From Roseovarius lutimaris (lineage in GTDB: Bacteria; Pseudomonadota; Alphaproteobacteria; Rhodobacterales; Rhodobacteraceae), in NCBI RefSeq assembly GCF_900115165.1, contig NZ_FOVP01000015.1, positions 62,001 through 126,000 of the forward strand: a DNA stretch of 64,000 bases, in the 5' to 3' direction. Both the position numbers and the translations under genes were made by a program. Shown here piece by piece: positions 36,683 to 46,128 of this stretch. The notes beneath the pieces are model-generated. The model made no database searches and was not told where the DNA came from. It saw only the letters and a list, made by a program, of their open reading frames with translations. Each line of letters begins with the position of its first letter. The first letter of the stretch is position 1.

Positions 36683-38836
36683 TCACCCGACGTTGCGGGC
36701 ACCCGGATCGCGATAGTCGGTCTCATTGGTGACAGAGAACCGTCCGCCTGACAGCTTTTGCAGCTTGCCCTGACGCAACAGCTGGCCAAAAGAGCGCAGG
36801 CCGTCTTCGCGTGAAAAGCTTTCCTGTTCGACCTCTTTCAACTTGCCCATAAGCATCGGGCGCGAGAATTGCGGGCGACCTTCGACATCGGCAAGATAGG
36901 CCGCCGCTGCTTCAAGCAACTCAGGAAGCTGGCTTGCGCCCATTTCCTCTGCAAAGGCGCTAAATCCGCCATCGCTGTCATCGCTGGCAACATCGGGTGC
37001 GATGTCAGTGGTCGAGACACGGCGCGGGCGAATCGGCTCGCGCGGCGTATCAATCCGCTGTTCCGCAACCAGCTTGAGCGGCGCAGGGCGTGCTTCCTCG
37101 GGGCGGGCAGAGCGCCCGGCATCCGACACCACTTGCGGGCGACGCGGGCGCACAACACTGGCCAGATCGTCGCGATAGGCCGTGTCGTCGACACCGCGGC
37201 CCAGTTTTGCGCCCGCATCGGTTTCGGCGCGGGTTGCGGCAACAGCGGCGCGCAAATGCTGGATCGCATTACGACGCTGGCTTGACGCGGGTGCATCGAG
37301 CTGATTGTCCGTTTCGTCAAAAATCCGCGTCAGATCCGAAGGTTTTTCGACATTCTCAAGCCTGCGCCGACCCTGTTGCGGCTCTTCTTCCAGGTTCTCT
37401 TCAGGCTCGGATTCGACGGCGGCTTCTTCTTCAGGCGCCCTGTCATCCTCGGCATCGCCAGCATTCGCCTGCACTGCCTCTTCATGATCATCGGCCTCGT
37501 CACCAACATCGGCAAAATCTTCGCCAAGGGCGTTTTCAAACTCAGCTTCAACCTCGGCCAATTCGCGCTGAAGCTCGGCCTCTTCCTCGGGGCTCAGGAA
37601 CGATTCGCCCTCTTCAAAGAGGTTGCTTTCGCTTGCGTCCGATGCGTCGCCGTCATCGTCTTCCTGGAAAAGCCCACTTGCCACAGCCGCTTCAAATTCG
37701 GTGCGCTTGATCTTGATCACCCGCGCATGTGTCACCGTTGGCTCGTCTTTTGCACTGGCGGCCACAGATAGATCGGCCTCCGGCGCGGGGATCTCTTCGA
37801 TCTCGGCGGTCTCTTCGGCTTCTGGTTCGGCCTCTGCTGTTTCTGCGGGCATGGCATCGGCCAGCAAACTGGCGAGCGTATCCTCGAACGCGTTGTCATC
37901 GTCGGATTCGGCTGGGGGTTCGGCGGCGACATCGGCTTGCGACGTCTCTTGCGCCTCATCCTCTTGTGGCGCGCCTTGCTCTTCGCCCGCCTCATCGGTG
38001 GCGTCATCCGCATTCGCACGGGCCATGATCGCGGCCAGCTCATCATCGTCTACCTCGACCATGGAATAGCTGTCGTCAGGGCTTTGCGCCTCGTCTTCTT
38101 CGGCCAGGGCCGCATTCAGATCGGCGGCGGTTGTGTCGATAAAGTCCTGTGCGTGCTCGTCTTCATTATATTCATCCGCGCCAAAGCTCTGATCGTCGTT
38201 AGAAACGACGGAGCGGATCCGGCTAAGCTTGGCGGCGATGCTTTCACTGTCGCGCGGCTCTTGCACCGGCACCGGCTTCGGATCTGGCGCGACCTCTTCG
38301 GCCTCAACCTCGGCCAAGGCAGGTTTTTCCTCTTCAACAGGCTCAGTCTCGGCCTGATCTTCGTCAACAGCCTCCGGCTCGGCAACCGCCTCTTCTTCCA
38401 GACCCTCGGGCACCTCAACGGCGGCGGGCGCGGCCATCTCTTGGGGGATGTCTTTGGAAACCTCGCCTTCGTCCGCGTTCGCTTCGGGGGCCGTTTGGTC
38501 GACCTCGGGCCGTGGTTCAGGCTCGGGAACCGGGGCTTTTTCCTCGGGCGTGTCGGTCACGGCAACCGCCTGCGACAGCTCGGCGTCGGCCCGCAGCACG
38601 ATCTTGCCGCGCTCCTCATGCGCCTCGACGCGCCGTGCGATTTCCCGCTCGGCGATCCGCGCCAGCATCTCGGCATCCGGGGTTGGCGGTTCGGCACCGA
38701 AATATCGGTCATCCCCCGCCAGATCGCGGAAATATTCCGCAATCGCTTTCATTGTATCAAATGAATCCTCAAAACCTTCCAGCGTGCACGAGAACGTGCC
38801 GTAGGAGACTGTTAGAATCTTGCTTGAACCAACCAT
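36683..38836 (-). CDS. Large acidic protein with folded N- and C-terminal domains, function unknown
   Basis: 717 residues in three parts. Residues 1-75 (ILTVSYGTFSCTLEGF, then FDTMKAIAEYFRDLAGDDRYFGAEPPTPDAEMLARIAEREIARRVEA) look folded. Residues about 90-490 are extremely rich in Glu, Asp and Ala with few hydrophobics and are probably disordered. The last 100 residues (LPELLEAAAAYLADVEGRPQFSRPMLMGKL and SREDGLRSFGQLLRQGKLQKLSGGRFSVTNET) look like a compact helical or winged-helix domain. No signal peptide or membrane helix. I have an unverified recollection of the N-terminal block in other Rhodobacteraceae. Divergent from thiN. Confidence 0.75.
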   Translation of the reverse strand: MVGSSKILTVSYGTFSCTLEGFEDSFDTMKAIAEYFRDLAGDDRYFGAEPPTPDAEMLARIAEREIARRVEAHEERGKIVLRADAELSQAVAVTDTPEEKAPVPEPEPRPEVDQTAPEANADEGEVSKDIPQEMAAPAAVEVPEGLEEEAVAEPEAVDEDQAETEPVEEEKPALAEVEAEEVAPDPKPVPVQEPRDSESIAAKLSRIRSVVSNDDQSFGADEYNEDEHAQDFIDTTAADLNAALAEEDEAQSPDDSYSMVEVDDDELAAIMARANADDATDEAGEEQGAPQEDEAQETSQADVAAEPPAESDDDNAFEDTLASLLADAMPAETAEAEPEAEETAEIEEIPAPEADLSVAASAKDEPTVTHARVIKIKRTEFEAAVASGLFQEDDDGDASDASESNLFEEGESFLSPEEEAELQRELAEVEAEFENALGEDFADVGDEADDHEEAVQANAGDAEDDRAPEEEAAVESEPEENLEEEPQQGRRRLENVEKPSDLTRIFDETDNQLDAPASSQRRNAIQHLRAAVAATRAETDAGAKLGRGVDDTAYRDDLASVVRPRRPQVVSDAGRSARPEEARPAPLKLVAEQRIDTPREPIRPRRVSTTDIAPDVASDDSDGGFSAFAEEMGASQLPELLEAAAAYLADVEGRPQFSRPMLMGKLKEVEQESFSREDGLRSFGQLLRQGKLQKLSGGRFSVTNETDYRDPGARNVG

Positions 38837-38984
38837 ATTAATTGCTCGCTTTGCTTGCCTGCAAAGATAGGGTTTACCATGACACCCAAGACCAAAGACG
38901 CCCGATTCCTAGATTTTTACCGTATCATTTCATGGTCAGAATGTGACATCTGGTCTTTAGGCGCAACGATAAGGTGATAATTCG

Positions 38985-39659
38985 ATGATTGTTCGCGAAA
39001 ATGAACCAATCACCCTGATCGGCGGGGCGGCAGTCACGTTAACCCTTTTGGCCCGCGCCCGCGCACTTGCCCCGATTGTGGTTGCTGCGGATGGCGGCGC
39101 GGATGCCGCCCTTGCCCATGATATCATGCCACAGGCGGTGATCGGCGACTTTGACAGCATTTCCGAAGCCGCGCGCGCCCGCATCCCCGGCACCGCGCAA
39201 CACCCCATTGCCGATCAGGACAGCACCGATTTTGACAAATGCCTTGGCAATATCGCAAGCCCGCTGATCATCGGCATCGGGTTTTCCGGGGATCGCCTTG
39301 ATCATCAGCTTGCCGCCTATAACACCCTTGTGCGTCACCCTTGGCAACGCTGCATTCTGCTTGGCCGCGAGGAGCTGGTATTTCTGGCGCCGCCGTCGAT
39401 TGACATCAACCTTGAGGCCGACTGCCCGGTTTCGCTTTTCCCGATGGGCGCGGTCGAGGGCATCTCCGACGGGCTTGCCTATCCGATCGGCGGGCTGAAC
39501 TTTGCCCCGGACGGGCGAATCGGCACCTCGAATACCGCGCTTGGGCCGGTGCATCTGTCGCTGACCGCGCCCAAGATGCTTGTGATCCTGCCGCAATCCA
39601 CTCTAGAGGAAGCCGCCCGCGCCCTAATCGCCAGCAACGCTCGCTGGCCCGGCCCCTGA
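38985..39659 (+). CDS. Thiamine pyrophosphokinase
   Basis: 224-residue enzyme that makes thiamine diphosphate from thiamine and ATP. Motifs: VVAADGGADAALAH, AVIGDFDSISEAAR, the characteristic DQDSTDFDKCLGNI and SGDRLDHQLAAYNTL, and a C-terminal thiamine-binding GTSNTALG. Divergent from the acidic-protein gene; AAGGTGA lies before ATG. No thi biosynthesis gene or THI-box is nearby. Confidence 0.9.
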   Translation: MIVRENEPITLIGGAAVTLTLLARARALAPIVVAADGGADAALAHDIMPQAVIGDFDSISEAARARIPGTAQHPIADQDSTDFDKCLGNIASPLIIGIGFSGDRLDHQLAAYNTLVRHPWQRCILLGREELVFLAPPSIDINLEADCPVSLFPMGAVEGISDGLAYPIGGLNFAPDGRIGTSNTALGPVHLSLTAPKMLVILPQSTLEEAARALIASNARWPGP

Positions 39660-39726
39660 GCCCGCGAGATTGCACAGGCCCGCGCGTGCGTTAGATTGAG
39701 GAAACCACAGGCAGGACAGATAGAGC

Positions 39727-41361
39727 ATGGCCCCGCTAAAACTTATCGGCACCTGGATTGACGCTGTTGTCTTTGATCTTGGGCGGCAGATGCGCTGGAC
39801 CTTCCTGCCGCCGCTGATGATCTATTTCGCCGCCGGATTTTCCGGGCTGACGATGATTGTCGGCACCTTCTTTGTGAAGGAATACCTTGATCTCTCGGCG
39901 GCCTATCTTGCCGGGCTTGCCTTTTGGGCGGGCCTGCCCTGGGCGCTCAAGATGCCGCTGGGGCATCTGGTTGACATTTTCTGGCGCTGGAAATGGCTTT
40001 TGGTCTATCTCGGCGCAGGCTTGATCGGATTGTCGGTCTTTATCATGTACCTCGTGCTGACCCAGCCCGAGATCATGCGCGCCGTCATGCCGACAAGTGC
40101 GTGGTACGTCACCTCATACCTTCTGGCGCCAAGCGGGCTTGTCATTCAGGACGCGGTGGCCGACGCCATGTCGGTCGAGGCGGTGCCCCGCTTTGACGCC
40201 AATGGCGACGCGATCCCGCTTGAAGACGCGCGCGCGATGCACACCACCATGCAGACGCTTGGCCGCTTTGCGCTTATTTCCGGCACGGTCGCGGTGGCGG
40301 TGCTTAACATCTACATGTTTTCCGGGATCGAGGCGCTGGACGCTGCCGCGAAATCCGCAACCTATGCCGACATCTATCTTGCGGCGCTCTTGATCCCGCT
40401 GGTGTCTGTCTCGGGCGTGGTTTTGGCCGCGGTTCAGAAAATCCGCCTGCGCCGCAATCTGTTGCGCCGGGGCCTGAGCGACGCCGAGGCCGACACCCTG
40501 TTTGAACGCCCGGACGAGAAAACCACCCCGAACCCGTGGTACTTCATCGGCGGCGCAGGGTTTGTCGCGCTGTCGCTGAGCATCGGCCTTGGCAATGTGC
40601 CCTATGGCCAGGAAATCATCTTTGCCGGATCAATGGCGATTGTGCTTTTGCTCATGCGTCAGCTGGTGTCGGTGCTTGATCCGGCATCGGCGCGCGCCCT
40701 GATCGGCACCGCCATCGTGATCTTCATCTTTCGCGCCACGCCGCGACCCGGCGACGGGCTTACCTGGTTCGAGATTGACGTGCTGAAATTCGATCAACAA
40801 TTCTTGTCGATCCTGTCACTGATCACCTCGGTTCTGACACTGGTCGGGATGGTGGTGTTGCGCCCGCTGATGGCCAACCGGCCGATTGTCTATATCGTCG
40901 TGCTTCTGACGCTGGCGGCGGGGCTTTTGTCGCTCCCCAATATCGGGCTTTACTATGGGATTCAGAACATCACCGCCGCGATGACGGGGGGCGTGGTCGA
41001 TGCCCGCTTTATCGCCATTCTCGACACCGCCATTGAATCGCCGCTGGGACAAATCGCGATGATCCCGATGCTGGCCTGGATCGCGCGCAATGCGCCCCCG
41101 AACCTCAAGGCGACGTTCTTTGCGGTGATGGCATCGTTCACCAATCTGGCGCTGTCGGCAAGCTCGCTGTTTACCAAATACCTCAACGAGGTGTTCCTGA
41201 TCACCCGCGAGGTCACCGATCCGGTCACCGGCGCGGTGACAACACCCGCCGATTACAGCGATCTGGGGGTTCTTCTTATCCTGGTTACGGCCCTCACGGT
41301 GGGCGTGCCGCTGATCGCGGTGGCGCTTGTGCAAAACTCACGCTTGCGTACCCCGGACTGA
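39727..41361 (+). CDS. MFS-type membrane transporter, folate-biopterin (BT1)-like
   Basis: 544 residues with at least twelve hydrophobic segments. LAGLAFWAGLPWALKMPLGHLVDIFWRWKWLLVYLGAGLIG resembles the second/third helix motif of BT1 family carriers, and AMHTTMQTLGRFALISGTVAV fits the same family. The substrate is unknown. AGGACAG precedes the ATG by about eight bases. It begins 67 bases after the thiamine pyrophosphokinase gene, so co-transcription is possible. Confidence 0.75.
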   Translation: MAPLKLIGTWIDAVVFDLGRQMRWTFLPPLMIYFAAGFSGLTMIVGTFFVKEYLDLSAAYLAGLAFWAGLPWALKMPLGHLVDIFWRWKWLLVYLGAGLIGLSVFIMYLVLTQPEIMRAVMPTSAWYVTSYLLAPSGLVIQDAVADAMSVEAVPRFDANGDAIPLEDARAMHTTMQTLGRFALISGTVAVAVLNIYMFSGIEALDAAAKSATYADIYLAALLIPLVSVSGVVLAAVQKIRLRRNLLRRGLSDAEADTLFERPDEKTTPNPWYFIGGAGFVALSLSIGLGNVPYGQEIIFAGSMAIVLLLMRQLVSVLDPASARALIGTAIVIFIFRATPRPGDGLTWFEIDVLKFDQQFLSILSLITSVLTLVGMVVLRPLMANRPIVYIVVLLTLAAGLLSLPNIGLYYGIQNITAAMTGGVVDARFIAILDTAIESPLGQIAMIPMLAWIARNAPPNLKATFFAVMASFTNLALSASSLFTKYLNEVFLITREVTDPVTGAVTTPADYSDLGVLLILVTALTVGVPLIAVALVQNSRLRTPD

Positions 41362-41507
41362 GCGCAACCCAGAGTTGCAAGAAACGCGTGGATCCGCTCA
41401 AATCGCGGCACATTAACAGAATGCCAGTAGATTACAGCGCATAAACCGGCCTATCCTAAAGGTTAGTAAAACCCGGTTCCGTATTTCATGTATTCGTCAG
41501 GCACCTC

Positions 41508-42770
41508 ATGATCAAGACGCGCTGTTACAGCCGCCAGATCGACGGCCTTCGCAGTGCCGATGCTTCGTCCGTTACCGAAATTGGCCTGCGCTTTGCTATT
41601 ATTGCCGCGACAAGCCTGATCCTTTGGATCAAGACCGAAAACCCGGTCATGCTGATCTGGGGGTTTGGCTATATCGGCATGAGCGGGGCTTATATCCTTG
41701 CCCTCGCCTCACGACGCCTTTCAGGAAGCTTGCGCACCTATGCGGCTTTCCTGTGTGTGAGCGTGCTGCTGTCCGGCTGGTACGTGGTGATGATGATCTA
41801 TCTGATCACCCTCGACAACAGGGTTTACGAATTCTTCGGGATCTGTGGCATCATCGGGCTTGGGCTGTATTGCCTTAGCCGCCACAGCGAGCTTACATTG
41901 CTGGCGATTTGTGACAATGTGCTTGTTTCCCTGAGCATCCTTGCGGCGGTTCTGGCCTATTTCGGCAAATCCGGCACGCCCTCGGAAATGATCGCCATCG
42001 CCTTTGCAGGGCTCGCCATCAACGCCTATTACTCTCTCAACTTCTTTGAGATGATGCGCACCCGCGCCAGGCTTCGCCTCGCGCAAGAGGCCGAGGCCGA
42101 AGCGCAAAAGATGCGCGCGGTTGGTCAACTGACCAGCGGCATCGCCCATGACTTCAACAATATCCTGACCGTGATCCGCGGCAATCTTGACCTTCTGACC
42201 GCGCTGCCAGAGGCCGAAGACCGCGATGTCATGCTGAACGAGGCGCGCAATTCGGTTGACCGGGCCGCGCATCTGGTGCGTCAGCTTCTGGCCTTTTCGC
42301 GCAAATCCCAGATGATGCGCAGCGATCTTGAGCTTGGCAGCTTCCTGACCGAATTCCGCGCGTCCCTGCAAAGCCTTTTGCCCGACAGCATTTCGATTGC
42401 GTTCACCATTCCGCGTGACGACATGATGATCAGGACGGATCGCCACCTGCTTGAGGCCGCCTTGCTGAATTGTGCGCTGAATGCCCGCGATGCGATGATG
42501 CCGACGGGTGGTACGATACGCCTGCGCGCCACGCCATCTGCGACAGCCGGCGAGGTTGCCATCCTGATCGAAGATACCGGCCCTGGCCTGCACGAGGATA
42601 TGATAAGCCGCGTGACCGAACCGTTTTTCACCACCAAACCGGTCGGCGAAGGGCCGGGTCTTGGGTTGTCGATGGTGAAAGGGTTTGCCGAACAATCCGG
42701 TGGGCGGCTAAAGCTTTGCAATCTGCCGCAGGGCGGGCTTCAGGTGGCGCTGGTCCTGCCGCTGGCCTAG
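41508..42770 (+). CDS. Membrane-bound sensor histidine kinase
   Basis: 420 residues. N-terminal half: about six membrane segments up to residue 185; then a helix RARLRLAQEAEAEAQKMRAVGQL leading to the phospho-acceptor box TSGIAHDFNNILTVIRGNLDLL. ATPase: ALLNCALNARDAM (N box), EDTGPGLHEDMISRVTEPFFTTK (G1/F) and GEGPGLGLSMVKGFAEQSGGRL (G2). The family usually has GTGLGL in G2, here GPGLGL. There is no receiver domain and no adjacent response regulator. The signal is unknown. Confidence 0.88.
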   Translation: MIKTRCYSRQIDGLRSADASSVTEIGLRFAIIAATSLILWIKTENPVMLIWGFGYIGMSGAYILALASRRLSGSLRTYAAFLCVSVLLSGWYVVMMIYLITLDNRVYEFFGICGIIGLGLYCLSRHSELTLLAICDNVLVSLSILAAVLAYFGKSGTPSEMIAIAFAGLAINAYYSLNFFEMMRTRARLRLAQEAEAEAQKMRAVGQLTSGIAHDFNNILTVIRGNLDLLTALPEAEDRDVMLNEARNSVDRAAHLVRQLLAFSRKSQMMRSDLELGSFLTEFRASLQSLLPDSISIAFTIPRDDMMIRTDRHLLEAALLNCALNARDAMMPTGGTIRLRATPSATAGEVAILIEDTGPGLHEDMISRVTEPFFTTKPVGEGPGLGLSMVKGFAEQSGGRLKLCNLPQGGLQVALVLPLA

Positions 42771-44101
42771 CGGTTGCTGCCTTCACCAGTCATCCCCTGC
42801 TCCAGCACCGGATAGCGCAGCCCAAGTGTGACGCCGCGCGCGACAAAGCTTATCAAAAGCGCAAGCCACAGCCCGTGATTGCCCAGCACCGGCAAGAGCA
42901 CGACGACCGCAATGCCATAGATTGCAAGGCTGACCGCCATCATGTTGCGCATGTCGCGGCTGCGCGTGGCGCCGATGAATACCCCATCGAGCATATAGGC
43001 CGCCAGTCCCAGAACCGGCGCCAACACCATGTAGACAAGATAGATGCGCGCCGTTTCCTGCACCGCCGGGGCCTTGGCCATCACATCAATGATCATTCCG
43101 CCAAAGACCGCAAAGCCAATCGCGAGGGCGACACAGACCACCAGCCCCCATTGGCTTGCCATGATCGCGGAGCGCCGCAATACCGCACGGTTGCGCGCGC
43201 CGTAAGCCTGCCCCACCAACGCCTCGGCGGAAAAGGCAAAGCCGTCGAGCGCATGGGCGGTGATGCTCAGGAACTGCAACAACACCTGATTGGCCGCCAG
43301 CGTCACATCGCCAAAGCCGCTTCCCATGAACAGGAAGGACACGAAAATCACCTGCAACATCAAGGACCGCAAAAGGATGTCGCTATTGACCGCCGCCATG
43401 TTGCGCAGGCGTTCGCCATCAAACACCCGTGGCCAATCGCGCCATGCGGGAACCGCAAACGCATCGCGGCAAAACCAGAAGCCAAGCGCAAGGCCGCTCC
43501 ATTCCGCGATCACCGTGGCGCGCGCGACACCGGCCACCCCCCAGTCGAGGCCAAGCACGAACCACAGGTCAAGCAGGATATTCGCGCCATTCATCAGTAC
43601 CTGAATGAACAGCACGGCGCGCGTGCGCTCCTGCGCGATAAGCCAGCCGGTCATGCCGAAAAGGGCAATCATCGCAGGCGCGCTCCAGACCCGGATCGCA
43701 AGATAGTCGCGCGCCATCGCCTCGACTTCGGCACTGGCCGGGGAAAGCTGAAACGCACCCCAGAAAATCGGCACCTGAAGCGCGATAAGCGCGAGGCCCC
43801 CGGCAAAGCCGATCATCAGGGCGCGGGTCAAAAGCGCGGCAACCTCGCCCACCTGCCCGGCGCCATGCGCCTGACTTGTCAGGCCGGTGGTGCCCATCCG
43901 CAGAAAGCCGAAGATCCAGTAGATGCCGGTCAGGATCACCGCGCCGATGCCAACCGCGCCAATCGGCGCCGCCAGCCCAAGCTGTCCCACCACGCCGGTA
44001 TCGACCGCGCCCAAAATCGGCACTGTCGCATTGGATATCACAATCGGAAGCGCGATCCTGAGAACCCGCCTGTGGGTCATTGACACGGCTGTGTCAGCCA
44101 T
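42767..44101 (-). CDS. MATE-family efflux transporter
   Basis: 444 residues, twelve predicted helices in two repeats; NATVPILGAVDTGVVGQLGLAAPIGAVGIG in the first repeat and GFAFSAEALVGQAYGARNRAVLRRSA in the second are MATE/DinF-type motifs. Exports cationic compounds with Na+ or H+ exchange. It overlaps the second thioesterase gene by 8 bases and the kinase gene tail to tail by 4 bases. Confidence 0.9.
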   Translation of the reverse strand: MADTAVSMTHRRVLRIALPIVISNATVPILGAVDTGVVGQLGLAAPIGAVGIGAVILTGIYWIFGFLRMGTTGLTSQAHGAGQVGEVAALLTRALMIGFAGGLALIALQVPIFWGAFQLSPASAEVEAMARDYLAIRVWSAPAMIALFGMTGWLIAQERTRAVLFIQVLMNGANILLDLWFVLGLDWGVAGVARATVIAEWSGLALGFWFCRDAFAVPAWRDWPRVFDGERLRNMAAVNSDILLRSLMLQVIFVSFLFMGSGFGDVTLAANQVLLQFLSITAHALDGFAFSAEALVGQAYGARNRAVLRRSAIMASQWGLVVCVALAIGFAVFGGMIIDVMAKAPAVQETARIYLVYMVLAPVLGLAAYMLDGVFIGATRSRDMRNMMAVSLAIYGIAVVVLLPVLGNHGLWLALLISFVARGVTLGLRYPVLEQGMTGEGSNR

Positions 44102-44603
44102 CCCGACGCGGCATCAGGAAATGCCCCGTTGCCTGTGCAAAGGGCCGCCCGCGATTGTCCTGCCAGGCCTCGACATGCACAGACGCATAGCGTCGCCCCG
44201 AGCGGTTGATCTGTGCCCGCGCATAGGCATCGCGCGGCAGACCAGAGCGCAGGTAATCCACCGTGAAATCAATCGTCTTGGGCAGGCGCGGAAGATCGCC
44301 CCCGACCAGTGTCTCGGCATCGAACGCCCCGCGCTCGATCTCTTCCCAGAGCGTGCCCCAGCTTAGCCCGATGATCGCCGTGATCTCAAGGAAGGCCGCC
44401 GTCGCGCCGCCATGCAGGGCCGGCAAAAGCGGGTTGCCGATCAGCTTGTCCTGGAACGGCATGATCGCGGTCAACTCATCACCGCGCCGGTCAAACTGAA
44501 CCCCCAGAAAGCGGATATAGGGCACGCCATCTACCAGCGCCTTGAGCGCCGCATCGCGGCGTTGCTTGACCACCTGCACGGGTTCGGGACGGGGCCGCGC
44601 CAT
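44094..44603 (-). CDS. PaaI-family hotdog thioesterase, second copy
   Basis: 169 residues with hotdog-fold features: PYIRFLGVQFDRRGDELTAIMPFQDKLIGNPLLPALHGGATAAFLEITAII (active-site helix with HGG) and TIDFTVDYLRSGLPRDAYARAQINRSGRRYASVHVEAWQ. Hydrolyses an acyl-CoA; substrate unknown. Its start shares one base with the stop of the upstream thioesterase (TAATG). The two are paralogues of a tandem pair. Confidence 0.85.
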   Translation of the reverse strand: MARPRPEPVQVVKQRRDAALKALVDGVPYIRFLGVQFDRRGDELTAIMPFQDKLIGNPLLPALHGGATAAFLEITAIIGLSWGTLWEEIERGAFDAETLVGGDLPRLPKTIDFTVDYLRSGLPRDAYARAQINRSGRRYASVHVEAWQDNRGRPFAQATGHFLMPRRDG

Positions 44604-45025
44604 TATTTGCCCTCCACGGTAAAGGTGCCGGTCGCGGTCGCCACCGGGCGGGCGTCGTCGTCATCCATTGCGCGGGCCCGCACAAAGGCCACCGAGCGGG
44701 TGATGTGATAGCATTCGGCATGCGCCCTGATCTTTTGCCCCGGCGTGGCCGGGCGCATATAGTCAATCCGCAAATCAATCGTCGCGGTGCCGCCGGGCGA
44801 CGAGGGATGGCTCATCGCGGCCGCGCCACAGCAGGTATCCATAAGCGCCGACACCGCCCCGCCGTGGATCACCCCGGTTTCGGGATCGCCGACAAAGCGC
44901 TCATCGTAATCCATTTCGATTTCCGCCATGCCCTCACCCATATGACGTAACCGCATCCCAAGCGCGCGCGCATGCGGCAGCGCCTCCATGAACTGTTTGG
45001 CGATCTTGTTGATATCAACACTCAT
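44603..45025 (-). CDS. PaaI-family hotdog thioesterase, first copy
   Basis: 140 residues: MRLRHMGEGMAEIEMDYDERFVGDPETGVIHGGAVSALMDTCCGAAAM carries the IHGG active-site element, followed by ATIDLRIDYMRPATPGQKIRAHAECYHITRSVAFVRARAMD. Cytoplasmic acyl-CoA thioesterase of unknown specificity. First gene of a three-gene operon with the second thioesterase and the MATE exporter. Confidence 0.87.
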   Translation of the reverse strand: MSVDINKIAKQFMEALPHARALGMRLRHMGEGMAEIEMDYDERFVGDPETGVIHGGAVSALMDTCCGAAAMSHPSSPGGTATIDLRIDYMRPATPGQKIRAHAECYHITRSVAFVRARAMDDDDARPVATATGTFTVEGK

Positions 45026-45144
45026 CTCTGGCCCTCTGGGATGCTCTTGCGCCCTTTATGGGCCTTAATCCGCAAGACCTGCAAGGGCGGCGGTTGCGCT
45101 TGGCCCGGCTTGATCCTAACCTTGGCGCGAGAGGGGGCTTTACG

Positions 45145-45513
45145 ATGACGGAAAAACGACTGTCCTTCAAGGAAATGTGCGCGACCTACGAGGTGACCCC
45201 GCGCACCCTGCGCTATTACGAGTATATCGAATTGCTTCAACCAACGCGCGAAGGCCGGTCGCGTTTTTACGGCCCGCGTGAATGCGCCCGGATGACCCTT
45301 ATCCTGCGGGGTCGCAAATTCGGCTTTGCCCTTGAAGATATCCGTCAATGGCTATCAATCTATGAAAACGACGGCACCGAGGCCCAATTGAAAAGCTGGA
45401 TCGAGCTTGCCGACCGTCAGCTTGCAGAACTGGCCGAGCAGCGCGCCCAGCTTGACGAGTCGATTGCAGAGCTGAAAAAGCTGCGCGACAGCACCGCCGC
45501 CAACCTGGGCTAA
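45145..45513 (+). CDS. MerR-family regulator, first of two
   Basis: 122 residues: N-terminal winged helix LSFKEMCATYEVTPRTLRYYEYIELLQPTREGRSRFYGPRECARMTLILRGRKFGFALEDI and a dimerisation coiled coil to the end. No Cys ligand pair for metals, so it is likely an organic-effector or acyl-CoA sensor; inference from the neighbours. The start MTEKRL is chosen by GAGGGGG. Paralogue of the next gene. Confidence 0.87.
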   Translation: MTEKRLSFKEMCATYEVTPRTLRYYEYIELLQPTREGRSRFYGPRECARMTLILRGRKFGFALEDIRQWLSIYENDGTEAQLKSWIELADRQLAELAEQRAQLDESIAELKKLRDSTAANLG

Positions 45514-45576
45514 CGCCCGATCCGCAGTTGTGCCCGCAAGAAAATTGTCCGCCACCCCAGCTTACCTTGCTTGATC

Positions 45577-45622
45577 TTACGTCAACCTGAAAGTGACGCG
45601 ACGTATCGGTTACGTAAACCTG
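45577..45622. promoter_or_regulatory. Direct repeat TTACGTnAACCTG, candidate MerR operator
   Basis: TTACGTCAACCTG (45577-45589) and TTACGTAAACCTG (45610-45622) differ at one of 13 positions and are 33 bases apart, about three DNA turns. They lie in the leader of the second merR gene, in front of the acyl-CoA degradation cluster. Confidence 0.5.
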
Positions 45623-45691
45623 CCGCGCTGTTGTAACCAGAACAAACGAGACCCAGATTGCCGCAAACCAGATGCGACAAAAGGCAAGCCG

Positions 45692-46093
45692 ATGAGTGAT
45701 GAAACCCTAACGATCCGCCAGATGTGCACGGCGTTCGATGTCACGCCCCGCACCCTGCGGTTCTACGAATCAAAAGAGCTGCTCTTTCCCCTGCGGATCG
45801 GGCAAAAGCGCCTGTTCACCCGCCGTGACCGCGCCCGGCTCAAGCTTATCCTGCGCGGCAAGCGCTTTGGCTTCAGCCTTGAGGAAATTCGCCAGCTGCT
45901 CGACCTCTATGACAAGGGCGATCAGCAATTCACCCAGATCAGCCGCGCCATTGATGTGGCCCGCGAACGGCTGGTCGACATGGAAAAGCAACGCGAGGAA
46001 CTTGACGCCGCGATTGACGACCTTCGCGAACAGATGACCTGGGGGACGCGCATGATCGCGTCGCTCAGAACCACGAAAGACGCCGCCGAGTAA
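45692..46093 (+). CDS. MerR-family regulator, second of two
   Basis: 133 residues: TIRQMCTAFDVTPRTLRFYESKELLFPLRIGQKRLFTRRDRARLKLILRGKRFGFSLEEIRQLLDLYD, then a long coiled coil (DVARERLVDMEKQREELDAAIDDLREQM). It is a paralogue of the preceding gene. The start is preceded by AAAAGG. It lies 35 bases before an acyl-CoA dehydrogenase gene, so it probably controls acyl-CoA degradation, as MerR-type LiuR proteins do elsewhere. Confidence 0.88.
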   Translation: MSDETLTIRQMCTAFDVTPRTLRFYESKELLFPLRIGQKRLFTRRDRARLKLILRGKRFGFSLEEIRQLLDLYDKGDQQFTQISRAIDVARERLVDMEKQREELDAAIDDLREQMTWGTRMIASLRTTKDAAE

Positions 46094-46128
46094 CACCGCC
46101 GCGACCATAGTTTCAGGGAGAGAGACCT

